From positions 62,001 to 126,000 of the forward strand of contig NZ_JABZEE010000029.1 of the NCBI RefSeq assembly GCF_013387495.1: a stretch of 64,000 nt of DNA. Reading direction: 5' to 3'. The DNA is from Streptomyces sp. PKU-EA00015 (GTDB taxonomy: Bacteria; Actinomycetota; Actinomycetes; Streptomycetales; Streptomycetaceae). The notes beneath the pieces were generated by a model. The model searched no databases and was not told where the DNA came from. It worked only from the letters and a program-made list of their open reading frames with translations. How positions within the stretch are numbered: position 1 is the first letter of the stretch; each line of letters opens with the position of its first letter. Positions 24,391 to 33,683 of the stretch are shown in pieces. Both the position numbers and the translations under genes were made by a program.

Positions 24391-25656
24391 ATGAAACTCG
24401 CTGTTGTGGGGGGCGGTTCCACCTACACCCCCGAGCTGATCGACGGCTTCGCGCGGATGCGCGACACGCTGCCGGTCTCCGAACTCGTGCTGATCGACCC
24501 CGCCGCCGACCGGCTCGACCTCGTCGGCGGCCTGGCCCGACGGATCTTCGCCAAGAAGGGCCACGACGGACGCATCGTCACCACCTCCGACCTGGACGCG
24601 GGCGTCGCCGACGCGGACGCGGTCCTGCTGCAGCTGCGCGTCGGCGGTCAGGCCGCCCGCCAACAGGACGAGACCTGGCCCCTGGAGTGCGGCTGCGTCG
24701 GCCAGGAGACGACGGGCGCGGGCGGCCTCGCCAAGGCGCTGCGCACCGTTCCGGTGGTGCTCGACATCGCCGAGCGCGTCCGCCGGGCCGGCCCCAACGC
24801 GTGGATCATCGACTTCACCAATCCGGTCGGCATCGTGACGCGGGCACTGCTCCAGGCCGGTCACCGGGCCGTGGGCCTGTGCAACGTCGCCATCGGGCTC
24901 CAGCGCAAGTTCGCGAGACTCCTCGACGTGGCCCCGGCCGGCGTCCACCTCGACCACGTGGGGCTCAACCACCTCACCTGGGAGACCGGTGTGCGCCTCG
25001 GCGGCCCCGACGGCGCCGACATGCTGCCCAAGCTGCTCGCCGAGCACGGCGACGCCATCGCCGACGATCTGCGGCTGCCACGCCCCCTGCTGGACCGGCT
25101 CGGCGTCGTCCCCTCGTACTACCTCCGCTACTTCTACGCCCACGACGAAGTCGTGCGGGAGCTGCGCACCAAGCCGTCGCGGGCGGCGGAGGTCGCGGAG
25201 ATGGAGCGCCGACTGCTGGAGATGTACGGCGACCCGGCGCTCGACGAGAAGCCGGAGCTGCTCGCCAAGCGCGGTGGCGCCTTCTACTCCGAGGCCGCCG
25301 TCGATCTCGCCGCGTCGCTGCTGGGCGGTGCGGGCAGCCCGGTGCAGGTGGTGAACACCTGGAACAAGGGCACGCTGCCGTTCCTGCCGGACGACGCGGT
25401 CATCGAGGTGCAGGCCCGCGTGGGCACGGAGGGCGCCGCACCGCTGGCCGTGCCCGACCTCGATCCGCTGTACGCGGGATTGATCGCCGATGTGACGGCG
25501 TACGAGGACCTGGCGCTGGAGGCCGCGCTGCGCGGCGGACGCGACCGGGTCTTCAAGGCCCTGCTGGCCCACCCGCTGATCGGCCAGTACGCCTACGCGG
25601 AGAAGCTCACCGACCAGCTGATCGCGCACAACCGGGAGCACCTGGCGTGGGCGTGA
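24391..25656 (+). CDS. GH4 family 6-phospho-glycosidase
   Basis: A 421-aa NAD+- and Mn2+-dependent glycosidase of the unusual redox-elimination type. The N-terminal Rossmann motif is 'VVGGGSTYTPELIDG'. The metal ligands are visible as Cys164 in 'LCNVAIG' and His194 in 'GLNHLTW'. 'FTNPVGI' is also a family hallmark. Sequence features are closest to 6-phospho-beta-glucosidases, but the anomer cannot be fixed from this alone. GH4 enzymes of this branch need a 6-phosphorylated substrate, usually supplied by a PTS. Here the neighbours are an ABC importer and a kinase, so phosphorylation probably follows uptake. It overlaps the next gene by 4 bp. Confidence 0.88.
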   Translation: MKLAVVGGGSTYTPELIDGFARMRDTLPVSELVLIDPAADRLDLVGGLARRIFAKKGHDGRIVTTSDLDAGVADADAVLLQLRVGGQAARQQDETWPLECGCVGQETTGAGGLAKALRTVPVVLDIAERVRRAGPNAWIIDFTNPVGIVTRALLQAGHRAVGLCNVAIGLQRKFARLLDVAPAGVHLDHVGLNHLTWETGVRLGGPDGADMLPKLLAEHGDAIADDLRLPRPLLDRLGVVPSYYLRYFYAHDEVVRELRTKPSRAAEVAEMERRLLEMYGDPALDEKPELLAKRGGAFYSEAAVDLAASLLGGAGSPVQVVNTWNKGTLPFLPDDAVIEVQARVGTEGAAPLAVPDLDPLYAGLIADVTAYEDLALEAALRGGRDRVFKALLAHPLIGQYAYAEKLTDQLIAHNREHLAWA

Positions 25657-26720
25657 CCGGCATCCCCGTAAGCCGCCCCGGTCCCGCGGGCCCGTCGGGG
25701 ACCCCGTCCACCGGACGGGCCTGGGGGAGCTCCCGTGGACCCCGCGGGGTGGTCCTCGCCATCGACGCGGGAAACAGCAAGACCGACGTCGCCTGCGTCG
25801 GCACCGACGGGGCCGTCCTGGCATCGGCCAGGGGGCCCGGGTTCCAGCCGCCGAGGGTCGGCGTCGCCGCGGCTGTCGACACGCTCGCGTCGACGGTCGG
25901 CGAGGCGCTCGCCGCCGCTCGGGCCCGCGGCACGCCGATCGACGCCGCCGAGCACGTCTCGGCCTGCCTCGCCAACGCCGATCTGCCCGTGGAGGAGGCG
26001 CAGTTGACGGCGGCCCTGCACGAGCGCGGATGGGGACGCACGACGCAGGTGCTCAACGACACCTTCGCCGTTCTGCGCGCCGGGGTCGACGAGCCGCGGG
26101 GCGTCGCCGTGGTGTGCGGCGCGGGCATCAACTGCGTGGGGATGCTGCCGGACGGCCGCACCGCACGCTTCCCCGCCATCGGGAAGCTCTCGGGTGACTG
26201 GGGCGGCGGTGCGGGACTCGCCGACGAGGCTCTGTGGTTCGCGGCGCGCGCCGAGGACGGGCGGGGCGAGCCGACGGCGCTGGCGCGCACGCTTCCCGCG
26301 CACTTCGGCCTCGACTCCATGTACGCGCTGATCGAGGCGCTGCACCTGGGCCGTATCGCGGCCGTGCGCAAACACGAGCTGACTCCGCTGCTGTTCGCGG
26401 CCGGCGCGGACGGCGACCCGGTGGCGCGCGGTCTGGTGCGCCGGCTCGCGGAGGAGGTGGTCGCCATGGCCGCGGTGGCGCTGGGACGGCTGGACCTTCT
26501 GGACGAGGAGGCGCCGCTGGTGCTGGGCGGCAGCGTGCTGGCGGCCCGGCACCCCCAACTCGACGCGGACCTCGCCGAACTGCTGGCCGTCAAGGCGCCC
26601 AAGGCAGTGGTGCGCGTGGTGACGGCGGCGCCGGTGCTGGGAGCGGCGCTGCTCGGACTCGACCATGTCGCCGCACCGCCCGAGGCGCATCGCACGCTGC
26701 GGGCCCGGTACGGGGGTTGA
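25653..26720 (+). CDS. BadF/BadG-type sugar kinase (N-acetylglucosamine-kinase-like)
   Basis: A 355-aa actin-fold ATPase: 'LAIDAGNSKTDVACV' phosphate-1 motif near residue 35, 'NDTFAVLRAG', the phosphate-2 motif 'VVCGAGINCVG', and the adenosine motif 'LVLGGSVLAA'. The family includes GlcNAc and glucosamine kinases and BadF activators; with sugar genes beside it, a sugar kinase is the better reading. The GTG at 25653 overlaps the GH4 stop (GTGA). About 33 Pro/Gly-rich residues precede the kinase fold, so GTG at 25749 (start of 'VVLAIDAGNSKTD') is a possible later start. It would supply the phosphorylated substrate for GH4. Confidence 0.85.
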   Translation: MTGIPVSRPGPAGPSGTPSTGRAWGSSRGPRGVVLAIDAGNSKTDVACVGTDGAVLASARGPGFQPPRVGVAAAVDTLASTVGEALAAARARGTPIDAAEHVSACLANADLPVEEAQLTAALHERGWGRTTQVLNDTFAVLRAGVDEPRGVAVVCGAGINCVGMLPDGRTARFPAIGKLSGDWGGGAGLADEALWFAARAEDGRGEPTALARTLPAHFGLDSMYALIEALHLGRIAAVRKHELTPLLFAAGADGDPVARGLVRRLAEEVVAMAAVALGRLDLLDEEAPLVLGGSVLAARHPQLDADLAELLAVKAPKAVVRVVTAAPVLGAALLGLDHVAAPPEAHRTLRARYGG

Positions 26721-27038
26721 GACACTCGGCGGGCATGCGCGCCGTCCGCTCCCCTGGCCGGGACGGGCGACGCACACATTTTCGGCCGTGGGCCCGGCCA
26801 GGCGGCCGCACGTTCACTCGTTCGGTGGGAACCGGGCCGGGCCGGGAAGCGTATTCACTGGGGGGACAAGGGTGGGGACGGGCCTGGCACGACGCCGACG
26901 GAGGGCCCGGGGCGCGAAGAGTCGAACAAGATCCAGTCAATTGTGGTGTGAAGCAGTCCCCTGCGGCCATACTGCTGGCCGGGAGTTGTCCCAGGACCCG
27001 CCGGGGGGCGGGCCGTCGGCGACCGAGGGGGAGGTCAC
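26721..27038. other. 318-bp intergenic region with a 10-bp-stem hairpin
   Basis: Separates the sugar regulon from glnX. A perfect 10-bp inverted repeat (26753-26762 with 26793-26802) with a 30-nt loop may terminate the upstream operon. The remainder should hold the glnX promoter; no convincing -35/-10 pair was picked out. No gene is supported here. Confidence 0.5.
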
Positions 27039-28427
27039 GTGACACACCCGCCGAATGTGCGCACCGCGCCCCGGCCGGCCGCGGCGCCCGTGCCCGCACG
27101 GCCTCCGGCAGGACCGGCGCACGGCGGCGCCTGGGCCGAAGGAAGGCGACGGCTGCGGGCGGCGGCGACGACCGAGCCGGGGCGGCTGCAGATCATCGGG
27201 GCCGTGCTCGCGGGGCTGGTGGTGCTGTTCGGCGCGGTGACGGCGCTGGAGGTCTCCGACCGGGCCGCCTCCGCCGACGACGTGGTGAGCCGGAGCCAGC
27301 CGCTCAGCGCGGACGCCGCTTCCATCTACCGCTCGCTGGCCGATGCGGACACGGCGGCGTCCAGCGGCTTCCTGGCAGGCGCCGAGGAGCCGCGCGACGT
27401 CCACCAGAGGTACGAGAAGGACATCGCGCTCGCGTCACGGCTGCTGGTCAAGGCCGCGACGAACACCGACAGTTCGAGCGAGTCGGGCCGTCAGATCGCC
27501 GAGCTGAACGAGCAGCTCCCGCGGTACACGGGACTGATAGAGACCGCCCGCGCGAACAACAGGCTCGGCAGGCCGCTCGGCGGCGCGTATCTGCGCTTCG
27601 CCAACGAGCTGATGACCAAGCAGCTCCTGCCCGCCGCCCAGCGTCTGTACGACGCGGAGACGGCGCGGCTTGAGCAGGACGACGAGGACGCCCGCTTTTG
27701 GCCGGTGCTCTCGCTCGCGGCCGGTGCGGCCGCCCTCGCCGTGCTGGTGTGGGCCCAGCGGCGCAACTACCGCCGCACGAACCGGGTCTTCAACCACGGG
27801 CTTCTCGCCGCCACCGCCGCGTCCACCGTGCTGCTGCTCTGGCTGACGGTCGGACACACGGTGGCCCGCGCCCAGCTGAACGACGCCAAGGCGCACGGCC
27901 AGCAGTCCCTCAAGGTCCTGGGCGACGCCCGCATCAACTCCCTGAAGGCCCGGGCCAACGAGAACCTGACGCTGGTCGCCCGCGGCGCGGTGCTGACCGA
28001 CGACGGCAAGAGCGACAAGTACGAGACGGAGTACGCCGGCGGCATGGCACGGCTCGGCGAGCAGCTGGGCCGTGCGCAGCGGATGGCCGACGACGGCGAG
28101 GGGCGCGGTCCGGTCGAGGACGCCGTGCGGAGCGTGTCGCAGTGGCAGACCCGCCACAAGGACGTGACCGCCACCGACAGGGCGGGCGACTACGACGGCG
28201 CGGTGCACAAGGTCATCGGCGGCAAGGGCTCCACGGACGAGTCGTTCGACCAGGTGGACAAGGCGCTGGAGAAGGCGCTGGCGCACGAGCAGCGGGAGTT
28301 CACCGAGGCCGCGGAGGCCGGGCGCGAGGCGCTCGGCGGACTGCCGGCCGGGGCGGCGCTGCTGGCCCTGCTCGGGGCCGTGGCCGCGATCCTGGGCATC
28401 AACCGCAGGCTTTCGGAGTACCGGTGA
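27039..28427 (+). CDS. glnX: GlnX-like membrane sensor protein of the pknG cluster
   Basis: A 462-aa integral membrane protein with four hydrophobic spans (near residues 50-70, 219-240, 253-275 and 433-453) and two extracytoplasmic helical loops between them, of chemoreceptor-like character ('ANNRLGRPLGGAYLRFANEL', 'RINSLKARANENLTLV'). In mycobacteria the equivalent gene lies next to glnH and pknG, and GlnX is known to relay amino-acid binding by GlnH to the kinase PknG. The same order here supports the assignment. The GTG at 27039 follows GGGGAGG. The binding-protein gene starts 11 bp downstream. Confidence 0.8.
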   Translation: MTHPPNVRTAPRPAAAPVPARPPAGPAHGGAWAEGRRRLRAAATTEPGRLQIIGAVLAGLVVLFGAVTALEVSDRAASADDVVSRSQPLSADAASIYRSLADADTAASSGFLAGAEEPRDVHQRYEKDIALASRLLVKAATNTDSSSESGRQIAELNEQLPRYTGLIETARANNRLGRPLGGAYLRFANELMTKQLLPAAQRLYDAETARLEQDDEDARFWPVLSLAAGAAALAVLVWAQRRNYRRTNRVFNHGLLAATAASTVLLLWLTVGHTVARAQLNDAKAHGQQSLKVLGDARINSLKARANENLTLVARGAVLTDDGKSDKYETEYAGGMARLGEQLGRAQRMADDGEGRGPVEDAVRSVSQWQTRHKDVTATDRAGDYDGAVHKVIGGKGSTDESFDQVDKALEKALAHEQREFTEAAEAGREALGGLPAGAALLALLGAVAAILGINRRLSEYR

Positions 28428-28438
28428 GAGGGGGAGAG

Positions 28439-29548
28439 ATGACGGACACCAGGCCGGGCTCGCGTCCGAGGCGCACGCGGCGCCCGAGCAGCCTGCGCGG
28501 CTGGGGCGGTGTCGCGGGCATGGCCGCCGCGTGCGCGCTGACCGCGGCCGTCACACTGCTGCCGCTGGCCCATGGCGGCGCGGACGTCCTCAGCCCGCAC
28601 CCCGCCGGTCAGGGCATGGCGGTTTCCGGCAAGGCGGACGACTGCGAGGACCCGGAGGCGTCGCTGCGCCCGTCCACGGCCGGCGGACCGAACATCGACG
28701 CGATCAAGAAGCGGGGCAAGCTGATCGTCGGCGTCGACCAGAACAGCTACCGCTGGGGCTACCGCAACCCGGGCGGCGACCAGGAGGACGCGGACGGTCC
28801 GGCGGGCGACGGCTCCGACGGCTCAGAGGGCTCCGGCAGTCGGACCGGCGGCGTCCTGGAGGGCTTCGACATCGACCTCGCCCGCGCCATCGCCGAGAAC
28901 ATCCTCGGCAGCAAGGACGCCGTCATCTTCCGGGCGATCCCGACCAACCAGCGCATCGCCGCGCTCGACAGCGGCGCGGTGGACATCGTCGTGCGCACCA
29001 TGACGATCAACTGCGCCCGGATCGAGCAGGTCGCGTTCTCCACGGCGTACTTCCAGGCGGGACAGCAGGTCCTCGCGCCGAAGAGCTCGCCGATCACCGG
29101 GTACGACACGTCCCTGGCCGGCAAGCGGGTGTGCTCGGCCGAGGGCTCGACGGCGTACGAGGCGCTGGAGAGGAACAGCTTCGGCGCCACGTTCCAGGAC
29201 GCCCACGACGGGCAGCCCGCCGACGAGGACCTGTACACCGTGCCGAACCAGCTGGACTGCCTCGTCAGGCTCCAGCAGGGCCTGGTCGACGCGATCGTCA
29301 CGGACAACGCCCTGGCGGCGGGCCAGGCCGCCCAGGACCCGGCGGTCGAGCTCAAGGGCGGCAAGCCGTTCACCACCGAGTACTACGGCGTGGCCACCAA
29401 GCTGGGCAAGGACGACCTCGTGCGCCGGGTGAACCAGGTGCTCGTCGACTACCGCAAGGGACCCTGGATGCAGTCGTACAACAAGTGGCTGGCCGCCGAT
29501 CTGCCCGGCATAACGGCGCCGCCGGAGCCGAAGTACCGGGCGGAGTAG
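28439..29548 (+). CDS. glnH: GlnH-like amino-acid-binding protein
   Basis: A 369-aa family 3 (polar amino acid) solute-binding protein anchored by an N-terminal hydrophobic segment. The ligand domain runs from 'IKKRGKLIVGVDQNSYRWGY' to 'YRKGPWMQSYNKWL'. In mycobacteria GlnH binds aspartate/glutamate and signals via GlnX rather than through an ABC importer; no permease or ATPase gene is present here, which fits. Two oddities: the cysteine in 'GMAAACAL' has alanine at -3 rather than leucine, so lipidation is uncertain, and an acidic Gly/Asp/Ser loop of about 25 residues interrupts the binding domain right after 'WGYRNPGG'. Confidence 0.85.
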   Translation: MTDTRPGSRPRRTRRPSSLRGWGGVAGMAAACALTAAVTLLPLAHGGADVLSPHPAGQGMAVSGKADDCEDPEASLRPSTAGGPNIDAIKKRGKLIVGVDQNSYRWGYRNPGGDQEDADGPAGDGSDGSEGSGSRTGGVLEGFDIDLARAIAENILGSKDAVIFRAIPTNQRIAALDSGAVDIVVRTMTINCARIEQVAFSTAYFQAGQQVLAPKSSPITGYDTSLAGKRVCSAEGSTAYEALERNSFGATFQDAHDGQPADEDLYTVPNQLDCLVRLQQGLVDAIVTDNALAAGQAAQDPAVELKGGKPFTTEYYGVATKLGKDDLVRRVNQVLVDYRKGPWMQSYNKWLAADLPGITAPPEPKYRAE

Positions 29549-29697
29549 GCCGGCGCCGGTGACGAGCGCCGGGCGTAGGCCCCGGTGGACGAGCCGGGCA
29601 CGACGGCACCAGCAGCAGGACGGGCACGGTCCGGGACGCGTCGCGGACCGGTTCGCAACAGTTCGGAACAGTTCGGAGACGAACGGAGAGGTGATCG

Positions 29698-31035
29698 ATG
29701 GGCGTCGCGGGACCCTTCCCCGGCTCGGCGGGGACGCCGCACGGGCCGGTGATGGACCGGGACGAGGTGGACCGTGCGCTGGCGCGGCTCGGCGCGGAGC
29801 ACGAGGCGGTCGAGACCTCGCTCCTCGCCCTCCAGGACCACGCCGGGCGACGGCTCCTCGAAGGGGCCGAGCTGACCGGCGTCACCAAGGAGCGCTGGGC
29901 GGCCGCCGAGCAGTCGATCACGCTGCTGTGGAACTACTTCGACGCGTACACCGCCGCACTGACGGACATCCGTGAACTGCGCGCACGCCGCCGCTGGTCC
30001 AGTCGCGAGGACCTGGCCGAGCTCACCGAGCGGCTGCGCGGCCGCAGCGTGACGGTGGCCGGCCAGGCCGCGGCGCCGGCTCCGTCGCTCACCGGCCCCG
30101 CCAGACTCTCCGAGCAGTTCACGCTCGAGGAGCTGGTCGCCCGGATGAACGAGCTGTACGCGGCCGCGCTCGACATGGTCGTCGCCGCGGACGCGGTGTG
30201 GTCGGCGCTGCCCGCCCGGATCGACCTGCTCTCCGCCGAGCTGCAGCGCACCCGTTCGCTCGCCCGTTCCGTGGGCGTCCGGCCCGGGGAGCACCCCTCC
30301 GGGGACGACCTGGAGGACATCACCCACGAGCTGTCCGCGCTGCGTGCCCAGGTGGTGTCCGACCCGCTCGCCTTCTGGCGGCCCGCACCCGGCAGTTCGG
30401 CGCCGGGCGGCGGCCGCCCGGACACCGACCGCTACGACCGTGCGGCGCGCGCCCTGGAGGACGTGCGCCGGGAGCTCGAGGCCGTCCTCCAGGTCCGGCA
30501 GGACTCGGAGGAGCGGCTGCTGAGGCTGCGCGACGTGCTCTCGCGCGCCGACCGGACGCTGACCGAGGCCCGCTCGGCGCGCGGCGAGGTGCTGGCGAAG
30601 ATCGCCGCGTCCGAGGTGCCCGCGGTCAGCGGGCCGCCCACGGCGCTCCAGGAGCGGCTGGCCACGGCCGCCGAGTACCGGCGGCACTCCCAGTGGCACC
30701 GGCTGTCGCCGCTGCTGGAGTCGCTGGAGCGCGAGGCCGAGGACGAACTGCACCGGGCCAGGGAGTCGTTGACGGCCGTCACAGCGCCGCTGGCCGTGCG
30801 CGCCGAGCTGCGTGGCCGGCTCGACGCGTACAAGGCCAAGGTCGCCCGTCACGGGATGGCGGAGGACCCGCTGCTGATCGAGCGGTACGACGCGGCCCGG
30901 CGGATGCTGTGGAGCGCGCCGTGCGATCTGCGGGCCGCCGAGCAGGCGGTGCTGCGCTACCAGCAGGCCGCCGCCGAGGTGCTGGTGCCGAGACAGGGCC
31001 GAGCGGAGCCCGAGGACCGCAGGGGGGATTCATGA
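29698..31035 (+). CDS. coiled-coil protein of the pknG cluster, function unknown
   Basis: A 445-aa soluble, strongly alpha-helical protein with long heptad-like stretches ('ALEDVRRELEAVLQVRQDSEERLLRLRDVLSRAD', residues about 255-300) and a helical C-terminus containing 'WHRLSPLLESLEREAEDELHRARESL'. There is no enzyme motif, cysteine cluster or membrane segment. The ATG at 29698 has GGAGAGG upstream, and the 3' end overlaps pknG by 4 bp, so it is made in step with the kinase. A scaffold or adaptor for PknG and its partners is a reasonable guess. I know of no characterised homologue. Confidence 0.75.
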   Translation: MGVAGPFPGSAGTPHGPVMDRDEVDRALARLGAEHEAVETSLLALQDHAGRRLLEGAELTGVTKERWAAAEQSITLLWNYFDAYTAALTDIRELRARRRWSSREDLAELTERLRGRSVTVAGQAAAPAPSLTGPARLSEQFTLEELVARMNELYAAALDMVVAADAVWSALPARIDLLSAELQRTRSLARSVGVRPGEHPSGDDLEDITHELSALRAQVVSDPLAFWRPAPGSSAPGGGRPDTDRYDRAARALEDVRRELEAVLQVRQDSEERLLRLRDVLSRADRTLTEARSARGEVLAKIAASEVPAVSGPPTALQERLATAAEYRRHSQWHRLSPLLESLEREAEDELHRARESLTAVTAPLAVRAELRGRLDAYKAKVARHGMAEDPLLIERYDAARRMLWSAPCDLRAAEQAVLRYQQAAAEVLVPRQGRAEPEDRRGDS

Positions 31036-33680
31036 GCGGGACGACGAACTGCCAGCGGCCCGGCTGCGAGGGCTCGTACGAGGACATGGGCGGCGGTGAG
31101 ATGTACTGCGACACGTGCGGTCTCGCGCCCGTCGTGTCCCCCACCGGCATGGTCGGCTCGCAGCCCACCGGCATCGCCGGGGGCGGCCGGGACTCCTCGT
31201 CGGCGCGCAGCGGTTCGCGTTCCTCACGGGCCTCGTCGCGGTCGTCGTCCTCGCGCCGTTCGGTGTCGGGCAGGCTGTCGCGGTCGCTGACCGGCAGCAG
31301 CACGTCGTCGCGCTCCGTCTCGGTGCGCAGCTCGGGTTCGTCCACCGGCTCCTCGGGACGCGGCAGGCTGGGCGCCGGCCTGGTCGCCGTGCCGGAGGTG
31401 CCGCGGCCGGACCCGCGTACGGCGGTGATGGCCGACCCCGAGGTGCCGGAGCGGAAGCGGTTCTGCTCGCGCTCGGACTGCGGGGCGCCGGTCGGCCGCG
31501 CGCGCGGTGACCGCCCCGGGCGCACGGAGGGCTTCTGCACCAAGTGCGGCCACCCGTACTCCTTCGTGCCCAAGCTCAAGGGCGGCGACATCGTGCACGG
31601 CCAGTACGAGGTCGTGGGCTGCCTGGCGCACGGCGGTCTCGGCTGGGTGTACCTGGCGGTGGACCGTGCGGTGTCCGACCGGTGGGTGGTCCTCAAGGGC
31701 CTGCTGGACACAGGCGACCAGGACGCGATGGCCGCGGCGATCTCGGAGCGCCGCTTCCTCGCCGAGATCGAGCACTCCAACATCGTCCGCATCTACAACT
31801 TCGTCGAGCACCTCGACCAGCGCACCGGCTCCCTGGACGGCTACATCGTCATGGAGTACGTGGGCGGCAAGTCGCTGAAGGAGATCGCCAACGAGCGCCG
31901 CGGCCCGGACGGCCGGCGCGACCCGCTGCCGGTCGAGCAGGCGTGCGCGTACGGCATCGAGGCGCTGGAGGCGCTCGGCCACCTGCACAGCAGGAACCTG
32001 CTCTACTGCGACTTCAAGGTCGACAACGCCATCCAGCAGCAGGACCAGCTCAAGCTGATCGACATGGGCGCGGTCCGCAGGATGGACGACGACGAGTCCG
32101 CCATCTACGGGACCGTCGGCTACCAGGCCCCCGAGGTCGCGGAGGTCGGCCCGTCGGTGGCCTCCGACCTGTACACGGTCGCGCGCACGCTCGCGGTGCT
32201 GACCTTCGACTTCCAGGGCTACACGAACCTGTTCGTGGACTCCCTGCCCGACCCGGAGCACATCCAGGTCTTCCGCACCTACGAGTCGTTCTACCGGCTG
32301 CTGGTGCGCGCCACCGACCCGGATCCGGGGCGCCGGTTCGCCTCGGCCCAGGAGATGGCCGAGCAGCTGACCGGGGTGCTGCGGGAGGTCGTCGCGATGC
32401 AGACGGGCCGCCCCCGCCCGGCGCTGTCGACGCTGTTCGGGCCCGAAGTGCGCGTGACCGACACCGAGCTGTTCGCGGAGCTCGACGAGGACGTCTCCGT
32501 GCTCGGCACCCGTCCCGCCCCGGGCGCGCGCCGCCCGAATGCCACGGCGCACGGGAGCTCTCCGGCAGCCGCCGCTGTGCCGCCCGGAGCACCACCGACG
32601 CCCTCACTGCCCGGCGCGCCCCCGCCGCCGGCCGGCCTCCCCTCCCCCGCGGCCCCTGCCCCGGTGCCCGCCCCGCGCACACCGGACGGCGCGACCGCGC
32701 TTCCGGCGCTCGCCCCGCACCTCGCCGTGCTCGACACGCGCGCGGCTGCCCTCGCACTGCCGGTCCCCCGGGTCGACCCCAACGACCCGAACGCGGGCTT
32801 CCTCGCCGGTCTGATGGCCTCGGCCCCCGCCGAGCTGATCGCCGCGCTGCACGCGGCCGCGGCGAGTTCGCCGGAGACGCTGCTGCGGGAGCTGCGCGCC
32901 CGGCTGGAGATGGGCGATGTCGCATCGGCGGCCGGGACGCTCGCCACCCTGGAGGGCGCGCGGCCGGACGACTGGCGCGTCGTCTGGTACCGGGGCGTCA
33001 CCTCGCTGGTGACGGGCGACCACGAGGCGGCGGCGCTGTCGTTCGACGCGGTCTACGACGCGTTCCCGGGCGAGAGCGCGCCCAAGCTCGCACTCGGCCT
33101 GTGCGCCGAGGTGCTCGGCCAGCTCGACAACGCCGCGGAGTACTACCGCCTGGTGTGGACCACGGATCCGAGCTTCGTCAGCGCCGCGTTCGGGCTCGCC
33201 CGTGTGCAGGTCGCCGCGGGCGACCGTGCCGGGGCCGTACGGACTCTGGAGTCGGTGCCCGAGGTGTCCATCCACTACACGGCGGCGCGGGTGGCCGCCG
33301 TGCGGGCCAGACTGCGCCGACGCGCCGCGCACGAGCCGCTTCTGGGTGACCTGTCGGCGGCCGCCGCGCAGGTGGAGGCCCTGGGAGGCTTCGGTCTCGA
33401 CCCGGTGCGACGCGAGAAGCTGGCCACCGAGGTGCTCGGGACGGCGCTCGACTGGGTACTCTCCGGAAGTCCCGGAGCCCTGCCGTCCGTTCCGACCGCA
33501 CCCCCCGCGCCGAGCGCGAGCACACCGACCGTGCTGCTCGGCAGCGAACTGGACGAGCGCGGCCTGCGCTTCGGCCTGGAGCGCTCCTACCGGGTCCTGG
33601 CCCGGCTCGCCCAGCGCGGTGAGGAGCGGATAGAGCTGGTGGAGCGGGCCAACCGCTACCGCCCCCGGACGTGGGTGTGA
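31032..33680 (+). CDS. pknG: serine/threonine protein kinase PknG
   Basis: An 882-aa soluble kinase. Order: an extra zinc-ribbon-like Cys cluster at residues 7-30 ('CQRPGC...CDTC'), a Ser/Arg-rich disordered linker (50-115), the PknG rubredoxin-like ribbon (Cys145 to Cys172), the kinase domain (about 190-430) and a TPR domain at the C-terminus. Kinase residues visible: Lys222 in 'VLKGLL', catalytic Asp327 in 'YCDFKVDN' (no HRD arginine, so not an RD kinase) and the metal site 'DMG' at 344. In actinobacteria PknG phosphorylates the FHA protein GarA/OdhI to control 2-oxoglutarate dehydrogenase and glutamate metabolism. The ATG overlaps the coiled-coil gene. Confidence 0.93.
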   Translation: MSGTTNCQRPGCEGSYEDMGGGEMYCDTCGLAPVVSPTGMVGSQPTGIAGGGRDSSSARSGSRSSRASSRSSSSRRSVSGRLSRSLTGSSTSSRSVSVRSSGSSTGSSGRGRLGAGLVAVPEVPRPDPRTAVMADPEVPERKRFCSRSDCGAPVGRARGDRPGRTEGFCTKCGHPYSFVPKLKGGDIVHGQYEVVGCLAHGGLGWVYLAVDRAVSDRWVVLKGLLDTGDQDAMAAAISERRFLAEIEHSNIVRIYNFVEHLDQRTGSLDGYIVMEYVGGKSLKEIANERRGPDGRRDPLPVEQACAYGIEALEALGHLHSRNLLYCDFKVDNAIQQQDQLKLIDMGAVRRMDDDESAIYGTVGYQAPEVAEVGPSVASDLYTVARTLAVLTFDFQGYTNLFVDSLPDPEHIQVFRTYESFYRLLVRATDPDPGRRFASAQEMAEQLTGVLREVVAMQTGRPRPALSTLFGPEVRVTDTELFAELDEDVSVLGTRPAPGARRPNATAHGSSPAAAAVPPGAPPTPSLPGAPPPPAGLPSPAAPAPVPAPRTPDGATALPALAPHLAVLDTRAAALALPVPRVDPNDPNAGFLAGLMASAPAELIAALHAAAASSPETLLRELRARLEMGDVASAAGTLATLEGARPDDWRVVWYRGVTSLVTGDHEAAALSFDAVYDAFPGESAPKLALGLCAEVLGQLDNAAEYYRLVWTTDPSFVSAAFGLARVQVAAGDRAGAVRTLESVPEVSIHYTAARVAAVRARLRRRAAHEPLLGDLSAAAAQVEALGGFGLDPVRREKLATEVLGTALDWVLSGSPGALPSVPTAPPAPSASTPTVLLGSELDERGLRFGLERSYRVLARLAQRGEERIELVERANRYRPRTWV

Positions 33681-33683
33681 TTG

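Noticed and set aside
22420..25824. An 1134-codon minus-strand frame over the ABC permeases and GH4 gene
   Set aside because: Shadow frame; the opposite strand has three adjacent genes with clear family motifs and start-stop overlaps.
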